Source of the DNA: Rubrobacteraceae bacterium
GTDB taxonomy: Bacteria; Actinomycetota; Rubrobacteria; Rubrobacterales; Rubrobacteraceae
Direction of reading: 5' to 3'
Assembly: GCA_029240775.1 (NCBI GenBank)
Contig: JARDZQ010000145.1
Span: 1 to 5,908 of the forward strand
Length of the DNA stretch: 5,908 bases
How positions within the stretch are numbered: the first letter of the stretch is position 1; every line of letters begins with the position of its first letter. The notes below the pieces were generated by a model that had not been told where the DNA came from, did not search any database, and saw only the letters and a program-made list of their open reading frames with translations. The translations under genes were made by a program, and so were the position numbers. Positions 1 through 4,564 of this stretch are shown in pieces.

Positions 1-411
1 GATGCCCTGCAAAGCGCGGATCTCTTCATCGGGAAGTGCCTTTGGAGTGGGCTGGATAGCCTCAGCGAAGCGTGCCAGGACATAGGCGTCTAGTGCGTCG
101 GTCTTAGCGAGCCTGCCCGTAGCTCTGGCGAGGTCGCGCACCTGGCGAGGGTTGACCACCGCTACCGGTAATCCCTCGGCGGCCAAAGCCCCAACCACCG
201 TTCGCTCGAAGCCACCGGTGGCCTCTAGGAGCACCATCGCGGGGCGCTCCTCGAGGAGCCGAGAGACCAAGGTGTCAATCCCAGCGGCGTCGTGGGTGAC
301 GAAGAAGGCCTCGCCGTCGTCGTCGTGCCTTTCAGGTTCGCTGCGCCGCACACAGACATCAAGGCGATCCTTGGAGACATCCACCCCCGCGTAAACTCTA
401 GCCGTCGTCAT
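1..411 (-). CDS. IS110-family transposase (DEDD recombinase), N-terminal part, truncated by window edge
   Basis: The minus strand is open from ATG at 411 to the window edge, giving 137 codons with no stop. The protein starts MTTARVYAGVDVSKDRLDV and carries the RuvC-like DEDD catalytic set of the family: D11 in GVDVSK, E63 in LLEATGGFER, and D105 and D108 in LAKTDALDAY. The segment VVNPRQVRDLARATGR between them is typical of the IS110 group. The C-terminal domain with the catalytic serine (Transposase_20 type) lies outside the window, so integrity cannot be judged. A good Shine-Dalgarno (AAAGGAGG, 434-441) sits 22 nt before the ATG but 13 nt before an in-frame TTG at 420, so translation may begin three codons earlier. 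In this family the enzyme moves a circular DNA intermediate, guided by a bridge RNA encoded in the element's noncoding end. It is oriented head to head with the second element. Family assignment is very secure. Confidence 0.93.
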   Translation of the reverse strand, partial: MTTARVYAGVDVSKDRLDVCVRRSEPERHDDDGEAFFVTHDAAGIDTLVSRLLEERPAMVLLEATGGFERTVVGALAAEGLPVAVVNPRQVRDLARATGRLAKTDALDAYVLARFAEAIQPTPKALPDEEIRALQGI

Positions 412-535
412 GGGCTCCAAGGTAGAGCTCTCTCCTCCTTTCCCATTCGGCCCGTCCTTGCAGATACGAGCTCCCCTCAAGCTTTTTACGAAGGGGCCCA
501 GGCAACTGTTCGGGCTCTCTCTTCTCGAAAAGGAA

Positions 536-619
536 GGCGCGACGACCTTTCGACTTCTTCGACTTCTTCGCGGTCTTCTCTATTTTGGTGGACCGGGGCC
601 GGAGTCGGTCTGTCGCGCC
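536..619 (-). ncRNA. Candidate structured RNA (possible bridge RNA) upstream of the minus-strand IS110 transposase
   Basis: An outer stem pairs 536-547 with 607-619 over 12 base pairs with one bulged base (611). Inside it is a second short hairpin, CGGTC (571-575) with GACCG (591-595). The two strands between the stems, 548-570 and 596-606, form a large internal loop. IS110-group elements encode their bridge RNA in the noncoding end upstream of the recombinase, and those RNAs consist of stems carrying internal guide loops. Position and architecture both fit. No guide match could be tested because the far end of this element is outside the window. The strand is inferred from the transposase direction. 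Confidence 0.3.
551..570. repeat. 9-bp tandem repeat, two copies plus two bases
   Basis: The unit CGACTTCTT occurs at 551-559 and 560-568 and is followed by CG, the start of a third copy. It lies in the internal loop of the candidate structured RNA upstream of the minus-strand IS110 transposase. Confidence 0.8.
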
Positions 620-659
620 CACCCGGCCGATTCTACGACCAAAACCAGGATACAAGGCA

Positions 660-674
660 CCATGAAAAAGCTTG
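660..674 (+). repeat. Left subterminal inverted repeat of the IS1111-type element
   Basis: CCATGAAAAAGCTTG is the exact reverse complement of 1994-2008. Similarity stops sharply on both sides, so it is a bounded 15-nt repeat. It lies about 3 nt inside the inferred left end and 68 nt before the transposase start. Confidence 0.82.
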
Positions 675-725
675 CGCGCTGGGCCACCATGAGGCCCGGC
701 ACGGTAACCGAGAGAGAGGCAGGAG

Positions 726-733
726 AGGAGGTG
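726..733 (+). promoter_or_regulatory. Ribosome binding site of the plus-strand transposase
   Basis: AGGAGGTG lies 9 nt before the ATG at 743. An in-frame TAG at 737-739 rules out any earlier start, so this site and the ATG define the beginning of the transposase frame. Confidence 0.75.
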
Positions 734-742
734 CGCTAGCAG

Positions 743-1781
743 ATGCTCTACGTGGGAGTGGACGCGCATAAGACGCACTCGCAGATGACGGTGATGGACC
801 AGACGGGCAAAATCTTGAAGCGGCGACGGGTGGCGAGCTCCCGGGAAGGGGTGCTCGAAGCGCTGGAGCCCCACCGCGCTGATGGCGGCGAACCCATGAA
901 GGCGGTTTTGGAAGCTGGCTACGGCTGGGGACCTATCTACGACTGGATCGGGGAGGTGGCAGACGAGGTCCTCTTGGCTCACCCGCTGAAGGTCAGGGCC
1001 ATAGCCGACGCACGGATCAAGACCGACAAGCTCGACTCCGAGATGCTCGCTCACCTCTTGCGTGCGGACCTCATCCCCGAAGCCTACGCCCCCTCGAAGG
1101 AGGCGCGGGCCGCCAAGCGGGTCTTGAGGCAGAGGATGTTCCTGGTGCGCCTGCAAACGATGGTCAAGAACCGCGTCTGGGCGCTCCTCTGGCAGCACGG
1201 GATAGAGCCACCCCCAGTGAGCGACCTGTTCGGCAAGAAGGGTCTCACATGGCTCAGGGAGCAGACCGAACTGCCAGAGCCAGATGGGAGGCTGCTTCGG
1301 GAGGAGGTGCGATTGGCCGAGACTTTAAAGGAGAAGATCCGCTCCACCGAGCGCCTCATCGCCGAACTAGCGGAGGGGGACGAGGCGCTCGGGTGGCTGA
1401 GGAGCCTGCCGGGGGTTGGGGAGTTCTTCTCGGTTTTGATCCGCCACGAGGTCGGGGAGATGGAGCGCTTCCCCACCTCCAAGAAGTTCGCCTCCTACAC
1501 GGGGCTAGTGCCCTCCACCTACGCCTCTGGCAAGAGGATCACCCACGGGAGGCTCACCCACGGGAGGGCAATAAGTGGCTGAGGTGGGCCTTCATCGAAG
1601 CGGTGAGCCCTGCGATTCGCTGCTCGCCCTACCCCTGCGTGGCTACTACATGCGGATCAGGACCAGGCGCGGTACCAAGGACGCGAGGACTGCGACCGCC
1701 AGGAAGCTGGCTGAGTTGGCCTGGACGGTGTGTACGCAGAAGCGTCCCTATGTAGAGTGCTCAAAGGAGCGACCAACATGA
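743..1781 (+). pseudogene. IS110/IS1111-family transposase with two frameshifts in the C-terminal half
   Basis: The frame opens MLYVGVDAHK and shows all four acidic catalytic residues: D7 in GVDAHK, E57 in VLEAGYG, D95 and D98 in RIKTDKLDSE. A helical middle region follows (about 115-215). The Transposase_20-type domain then begins with LPGVGEFFSVLIRHEVGEM (about 222-240) and YTGLVPSTYASGKR (about 252-265). S262 of the SG pair is probably the nucleophilic serine. The frame stops at 1582. The expected continuation, GNKWLRWAFIEAVSPAI, is in a second frame (about 1567-1620), and LRGYYMRIRTRRGTKDART with ARKLAELAWTV is in a third, ending at the TGA at 1779-1781. Each change is a net -1 shift, at the GGGAGGG near 1562-1568 and the CCCC near 1630-1634. 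Corrected, the protein would be about 346 aa, normal for the family. The element is probably immobile unless served in trans or unless the shifts are sequencing errors. Confidence 0.88.
1539..1567. repeat. 14-nt direct repeat with 15-nt period at the first transposase frameshift
   Basis: TCACCCACGGGAGG occurs at 1539-1552 and again at 1554-1567. The second copy replaces codons where the family expects Thr-Lys/His-Gln/Glu-Gly-Asn, and the frame is lost inside it. The near-tandem structure suggests replication slippage or a local template switch that copied GGGAGG into the second position. Confidence 0.7.
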
Positions 1782-1993
1782 GCGGATGAAGAGCGGAGGA
1801 CAACCCGTTCTGACCCCGGCTGCCCTCTCCGGCTCTTGGGCTCTGTTGTAGGGAGGCCCCTCATACAAGGCTAGGGAGCCGCGGGTCCCATAAGTGAAGT
1901 GCGTCGTCTGGCCGAGAGCTAGACGGGCGCGGATGGAAGGATGACCAAAGGGTTTGGCCGTAGTCGGAGGAGCGTGCACTAACAGACGGTTGA
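1782..1993 (+). ncRNA. Candidate bridge RNA locus in the 3' noncoding end of the IS1111-type element
   Basis: The stretch of about 210 nt between the transposase stop and the right inverted repeat has no credible gene but several stems. A bulged stem (1846-1854 with 1886-1893) encloses ATACAAGGC (1863-1871) on its 5' strand and CGGGTC (1882-1887) on its 3' side, with a small GGCT/AGCC hairpin between. ATACAAGGC is identical to the element's left flank and end (650-658). CGGGTC is the reverse complement of the right flank GACCCG (2011-2016). This is the layout of a target-binding loop with left and right guides. A strong 8-bp hairpin with a CGAGA loop follows (1905-1912 with 1918-1925). Then comes ATGGAAG (1933-1939), identical to the right end of the element (2005-2011), and a CCAAA/TTTGG hairpin (1945-1957), resembling a donor-binding loop. 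The right donor guide is not clear. Exact ends of the RNA are unknown. Confidence 0.45.
1905..1925 (+). other. 8-bp RNA hairpin with CGAGA loop inside the candidate bridge RNA
   Basis: CGTCTGGC (1905-1912) pairs with GCTAGACG (1918-1925), including one G-U pair, around the loop CGAGA. A GCG/CGC extension (1901-1903 with 1928-1930) is possible across a small mismatch. It separates the putative target-binding and donor-binding loops. Confidence 0.6.
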
Positions 1994-1995
1994 CA
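1990..1995 (+). promoter_or_regulatory. Outward-facing -35 box (TTGACA) at the right end of the element
   Basis: A perfect TTGACA overlaps the start of the right inverted repeat and points out of the element. No -10 box lies at the right distance in the host DNA downstream. If the ends join in a circle (2011 to 657), CACCAT (658-663) falls 17 bp away and matches the -10 consensus at A2, A5 and T6. Junction promoters of this kind are known from several circle-forming IS families. Confidence 0.45.
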
Positions 1996-2008
1996 AGCTT
2001 TTTCATGG
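1994..2008 (-). repeat. Right subterminal inverted repeat of the IS1111-type element
   Basis: CAAGCTTTTTCATGG is the perfect reverse complement of 660-674. The three bases after it, AAG (2009-2011), also occur at 654-656 beside the left end. Confidence 0.82.
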
Positions 2009-2034
2009 AAGACCCGGTAAAAGCGACTCGACGC

Positions 2035-2072
2035 AGAGACCGCCGCGTCCCGAAAAGGACGCGGCGGTCTCT
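2035..2072 (-). terminator. Strong hairpin terminator, 16-bp perfect stem
   Basis: The arms 2035-2050 and 2057-2072 are perfectly complementary, GC-rich, and separated by the loop CGAAAA. No clear T-tract follows on either strand, which is common in GC-rich actinobacteria. The hairpin lies 25 nt past the stop of the minus-strand heptad-repeat gene and is assigned to it, but it could also act on transcripts leaving the IS element on the plus strand. The right end of the element is 24 bp away. Confidence 0.65.
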
Positions 2073-2097
2073 TGCTCAGTACTCCGCGGTGATCTGG

Positions 2098-2385
2098 CTA
2101 CGCGCCGATGAGAACCGGCGAGCAAGGTGCTATCTCTGGCCACCCCCGCCTTCGGGTTTCTCCGCCGCCGGCCTTGTCCTGTCGGCCCTCCCGGCGCTCC
2201 TGACGCGCCTCCCGGTGCTCCTGGCGCTCCTCGCGGCGTTGCTGGCGCTCTTCGCGGCGCTCCTGGCGCTCTACGGGCTGATCTCCCCGGTCGCCGCCTT
2301 CGCGTCCACGCCCTTCGCCGCGGGGTCCGTCTCCACGGCCGCCGGGCCTGCCCTCGCCGGGAAGGTCCCTGTCTCTCCTACCCAC
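2098..2385 (-). CDS. Small charged heptad-repeat protein, function unknown (95 aa)
   Basis: I do not recognise a family. The minus frame starts with GTG at 2385, preceded at 5 nt by AGGGGG (2391-2396) and by an in-frame TAG a few codons upstream, so this is the earliest start possible. It ends with TAG at 2098-2100, shortly before a hairpin terminator. The N-terminal third is Gly/Arg/Asp-rich. The centre consists of heptads of the form (E/Q)-(R/H)-R-E-(E/A/G)-R-Q, four clear copies plus a degenerate one, encoded by a 21-bp tandem repeat. The tail is GGGETRRRGWPEIAPCSPV. There is no signal peptide or membrane segment. The sequence predicts a highly charged helix, perhaps a coiled coil or nucleic-acid binder, but that is inference. 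Between repeat copies several changes are synonymous in this frame (CGA/CGT/CGC and CGG/CGC for Arg, GAG/GAA for Glu) but change residues in the opposite frame, which favours this strand. Confidence 0.42.
   Translation of the reverse strand: MGRRDRDLPGEGRPGGRGDGPRGEGRGREGGDRGDQPVERQERREERQQRREERQEHREARQERREGRQDKAGGGETRRRGWPEIAPCSPVLIGA
2179..2283. repeat. 21-bp degenerate tandem repeat, five copies
   Basis: The copies run 2179-2199, 2200-2220, 2221-2241, 2242-2262 and 2263-2283, the last diverging after about 10 bases. Most begin CTGxCGC or close to it. The third and fourth are nearly identical (differences at codons 4 and 7 only). A period of exactly seven codons keeps the frame on both strands and suggests coding selection rather than a random low-complexity tract. 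Confidence 0.75.
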
Positions 2386-2524
2386 GCGTGCCCCCTAGTT
2401 CTCTCGATCGTTTTGTATGACAGCTGAAGCTGTGCCCGATTCCGGGACAGGCATAACCCCCGGGCGTCAGCTGGGTCGTGCCGGGGGCGCGGTTTCTGGA
2501 CCGCGGAGGCGGGGTAGTAGAGGA

Positions 2525-2530
2525 TAGAAT
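2525..2530 (+). promoter_or_regulatory. Probable -10 box of the transketolase promoter
   Basis: TAGAAT matches TATAAT at five of six positions and lies 42 nt before the GTG start, leaving room for a short leader with the ribosome binding site. No good -35 hexamer is present at 16-19 bp upstream, where the stem at 2488-2505 lies instead. An activator or another sigma factor may be needed. Confidence 0.4.
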
Positions 2531-2559
2531 CCGTTTCCAAGAACAACGGCGGTGCCGTC

Positions 2560-2567
2560 AAGGAGGT
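2560..2567 (+). promoter_or_regulatory. Ribosome binding site that fixes the transketolase start
   Basis: AAGGAGGT is a near-perfect Shine-Dalgarno 5 nt before the GTG at 2573. The earlier in-frame GTG at 2552 lies upstream of this site and has no such signal, so 2573 is preferred. Confidence 0.85.
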
Positions 2568-2572
2568 ACGAG

Positions 2573-4447
2573 GTGACGCAACAGATCAAAGGTCAGACCG
2601 TTGGCGCCGAGCAGTGGCGTGCGCTCGCGCAGCAGTTGCGCGTGGACAGCATACGCTCGAGCACCGGCGCGGGCTCGGGGCACCCCACCTCGAGCATGTC
2701 GGCGGCCGAGCTCATGGCCGTGCTTATGGGCAAGTATCTACGCTACGACTTCGACGCGCCGGAGAACCCGGCGAACGACCACCTGATCTTCTCGAAGGGT
2801 CACGCCTCGCCGCTGCTCTACTCGATGTACAAGGCCGCGGGGGCCATCACCGACGAGGAGCTGATGACCTTCCGCGAGTTCGGCAGCCGCCTGCAGGGCC
2901 ACCCGACGCCGGAGATCCCGTGGGTCGACGTCGCGACGGGCTCTCTCGGGCAGGGGCTCCCCATAGGCGTCGGCGTCGCGCTCGCGGGCAAGTACCTCGA
3001 CAAGATCCCCTACCGCGTCTGGGTCCTGTGCGGGGACTCCGAGATGGCCGAGGGCTCGATGTGGGAGGCCTTCCAGCACGCCTCCTTCTACGAGCTGGAC
3101 AACCTGATAGCCATCCTGGACATGAACCGTCTCGGCCAGACGCGCGAGACCATGGACGGCTGGCACGGCGACCACTACGCGGCAAGGGCCCGGGCCTTCG
3201 GCTGGCACGCGATCCAGATAAACGGCCACGAGCCCGACGAGATAGACCGCGCCTACGCCGAGGCCTTGCAGCAGGAAGGGACCCCGACCCTGATCATCGC
3301 CCAGACCAAGAAGGGCCGCGGCGTCTCCTTCCTCGAGGACATGGACGGCATGCACGGCAAGCCGGTCAAGCCCGACGACGAGGCCAGGGCGCTCGAGGAG
3401 CTCGACTCCGACAACAACCTCCTCGTCGAGGTGCAGAAGCCGGACTCCGGTAGCGAGACCTTCACCGCCGGTCTCACCGGAGATCTCCAACTGCCGACCT
3501 GGGAGGTCGGGGAATCCGAGGCGACCCGCAACGCCTACGGGAAAGCACTCAAGGCCATAGGCGCCGCCAGGGAGGACGTCGTGGCGATGGATGGCGAGGT
3601 GAGCAACTCCACCAAGTCCGAGGAATTCGCTGAGGCGTACCCGGAGCGCTACTTCGAGATGTTCATCGCCGAGCAGCAGATGGTCGCGGCCGCTGTCGGG
3701 ATGAGCGTGCGCAAGAGGGTGCCGTTCGCATCCAGCTTCGCGGCGTTCTTCAGCCGCGCCTACGACTTCATCCGGATGGCCGCCATCTCGGGAGCCAACA
3801 TCAGGCTCTCCGGCTCGCACGCGGGCGTCTCGATCGGGGAGGACGGTCCCTCCCAGATGGCCCTCGAGGACCTGGCTATGATGCGCGCTGTCCACGGCTC
3901 GACCGTCCTTCACCCCTCAGACGCCAACCAGACCGCGAAGCTCGTCGCGGCGATGGCAGATACGGACGGCATCAGCTTCCTCAGGACCCTGCGCCCGAGC
4001 ACGCCGGTGATCTACGGCTCCGACGAGGAGTTCCCTATCGGCGGCAGCAAGGTCGTGCGCTCCTCCGACGACGACCGGGTTACGATCGTAGCCGCCGGCA
4101 TAACGGTGCACAACGCGATCGAAGCCTGCGAAGCTCTGCAAGGAGAGGGCACGAACGTGCGCCTTATCGACGCCTACTCCATAAAGCCCATAGACGCACA
4201 GACGCTGAGTCTGGCCGCGCGGGCAACCGACGGTAGGCTCGTCGTCGTCGAGGACCACTGGCCGGAAGGCGGCCTCGGCGAGGCCGTCCTCTCCGCGCTC
4301 GCCGGGGAGGACACCGAAGGTTTCCGCTTCGAGCATCTCGCCGTGAACATCATGCCCGTCTCGGGCTCGCCGGACGAGCTCATGGACGCCGCCGGCATAA
4401 GCGCGAGCCACATCGCCGACGCCGTGCGCCGCCTGCTGAACGACTAG
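2573..4447 (+). CDS. tkt: Transketolase, complete (624 aa)
   Basis: This thiamine-diphosphate enzyme moves two-carbon units between sugar phosphates in the cytoplasm, linking glycolysis and the non-oxidative pentose phosphate pathway. From the GTG at 2573 it shows SGHP (H37) and SKGHASP (H77), then DVATGSLGQGL. The metal/ThDP-binding GDSEMAEG (154-161) and DMNRLGQ (183-189) follow, with GDS in place of the textbook GDG, as is usual in this subgroup. In the pyrimidine domain, IAEQQMVAAAVG contains the catalytic glutamate E367, followed by GSHAGVSIGEDGPSQ (about 414-428) and EDLAMMRAV. A C-terminal domain runs from about 495. The length and motifs resemble the short, animal-type transketolases (about 620 aa) rather than the 660-aa E. 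coli type. All active-site signatures seen are intact. It stands alone between a divergent gene and a terminator, so it is probably monocistronic. The function is very secure. Confidence 0.97.
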   Translation: MTQQIKGQTVGAEQWRALAQQLRVDSIRSSTGAGSGHPTSSMSAAELMAVLMGKYLRYDFDAPENPANDHLIFSKGHASPLLYSMYKAAGAITDEELMTFREFGSRLQGHPTPEIPWVDVATGSLGQGLPIGVGVALAGKYLDKIPYRVWVLCGDSEMAEGSMWEAFQHASFYELDNLIAILDMNRLGQTRETMDGWHGDHYAARARAFGWHAIQINGHEPDEIDRAYAEALQQEGTPTLIIAQTKKGRGVSFLEDMDGMHGKPVKPDDEARALEELDSDNNLLVEVQKPDSGSETFTAGLTGDLQLPTWEVGESEATRNAYGKALKAIGAAREDVVAMDGEVSNSTKSEEFAEAYPERYFEMFIAEQQMVAAAVGMSVRKRVPFASSFAAFFSRAYDFIRMAAISGANIRLSGSHAGVSIGEDGPSQMALEDLAMMRAVHGSTVLHPSDANQTAKLVAAMADTDGISFLRTLRPSTPVIYGSDEEFPIGGSKVVRSSDDDRVTIVAAGITVHNAIEACEALQGEGTNVRLIDAYSIKPIDAQTLSLAARATDGRLVVVEDHWPEGGLGEAVLSALAGEDTEGFRFEHLAVNIMPVSGSPDELMDAAGISASHIADAVRRLLND

Positions 4448-4456
4448 GACAGCCTC

Positions 4457-4490
4457 GAAAGGGCTCGGGCCTCCGCTTCCGGGCCCTCTC
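4457..4490 (+). terminator. Terminator after transketolase
   Basis: AGGGCTCGG (4460-4468) pairs with CCGGGCCCT (4479-4487), nine pairs including one G-U, around a 10-nt loop. Two further pairs form beyond one mismatch (4457-4458 with 4489-4490). It lies 10 nt after the stop codon and is followed by a pyrimidine run with few Ts. Confidence 0.62.
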
Positions 4491-4530
4491 TCGTCTGAAC
4501 GTTACGGGATCTCTCAACGAGCCCGAGTCG

Positions 4531-4559
4531 TTGCGCTTGCCCTCTCTTGCCACCATAAT
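4531..4559 (+). promoter_or_regulatory. Promoter of the BTAD/AAA regulator, probably giving a leaderless mRNA
   Basis: TTGCGC (4531-4536) is separated by 17 bp from CATAAT (4554-4559), a five-of-six -10 box. Transcription should begin at about 4565-4568, exactly where the GTG GTG start pair lies. No Shine-Dalgarno precedes these codons, and an in-frame TAA overlaps the -10 box (4556-4558). Leaderless messages starting with GTG are common in actinobacteria. Confidence 0.55.
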
Positions 4560-4564
4560 TCCGT

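Larger units (their letters stand above)
412..653. other. Noncoding region between two divergent IS110-family transposases
   Basis: No convincing gene is seen here; the short ORFs in it lack family resemblance and good starts. It should contain the 5' noncoding end of the minus-strand IS110 element, whose outer boundary I cannot place, possibly followed by host DNA up to the left end of the second element near 654-657. It contains the minus-strand Shine-Dalgarno (434-441), a weak hairpin of CCCCT/AGGGG (473-477 with 491-495), a 9-bp tandem repeat (551-568) and a nested stem described separately. Confidence 0.6.
657..2011 (+). mobile_element. IS1111-type member of the IS110 family, about 1355 bp, with inactivated transposase
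   Basis: The element is defined by a DEDD transposase frame (743-1781) and a perfect 15-nt inverted repeat at 660-674 and 1994-2008. Such subterminal inverted repeats separate the IS1111 group from the rest of the IS110 family, which usually lacks them. The left noncoding end is short (about 85 nt) and the right one long (about 230 nt). This fits the IS1111 arrangement, where the bridge RNA is encoded downstream of the recombinase. The trinucleotide AAG occurs just outside both repeats (654-656 and 2009-2011) and may include the crossover core shared by donor and target. I therefore place the ends at about 657 and 2011, uncertain by a few bases. The site lies 24 bp from a terminator hairpin and disrupts no recognisable gene. 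Confidence 0.72.
2386..2572. other. Divergent intergenic region with several stem-loops
   Basis: This lies between the minus-strand heptad gene and the plus-strand transketolase. It holds the inverted repeat ACAGCT/AGCTGT with a 2-nt centre (2420-2433). Next comes a stem of CCCCCGG (2457-2463) with CCGGGGG (2481-2487), extendable across a bulge, and directly after it CGCGGT (2488-2493) with ACCGCG (2500-2505) around TTCTGG. A -10-like box follows at 2525-2530. No known riboswitch consensus was recognised. The palindromes could be operators, or transcription stops for a transcript entering from the left. Confidence 0.5.

Noticed and set aside
398..1198. Long minus-strand ORF (266 codons) opposite the transposase
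   Set aside because: It overlaps the DEDD domain of a clear IS110-family transposase on the plus strand and the start of the other transposase. It has no recognisable domain, and long antisense ORFs are expected in GC-rich coding DNA.
1555..1640. Programmed ribosomal frameshifting in the transposase
   Set aside because: IS110-family transposases are single-frame, no slippery heptamer or downstream stimulator is evident, and two separate shifts would be required. Mutation or sequencing error is simpler.
2127..2420. Plus-strand ORF with collagen-like Gly-Ala-Pro runs
   Set aside because: It is a frame shadow of the 21-bp repeat. The Gly-x-y pattern is not kept and there is no ribosome binding site before its GTG.
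1954..2427. Plus-strand ORF with a Leu/Ala-rich, membrane-like stretch
   Set aside because: Its start lies inside the IS element and it reads through the element boundary and the terminator hairpin. In the repeat region, changes between copies alter residues in this frame but are often silent on the minus strand.
2552..2572. Earlier transketolase start at GTG 2552
   Set aside because: It would place the near-perfect AAGGAGGT inside the coding region. The GTG at 2573 has ideal spacing to it, and the seven extra residues are not family-like.
2386..2572. Riboswitch upstream of transketolase
   Set aside because: The stems lie upstream of the likely -10 box, so they would not be in the leader RNA, and no known aptamer consensus (TPP, cobalamin, SAM, glycine, c-di-GMP) is present.
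2738..3913. 391-codon ORF antisense to transketolase
   Set aside because: The plus strand encodes a full transketolase with all motifs. The antisense product is Val/Gly/Arg/His-rich without domain features and is a GC-rich shadow.
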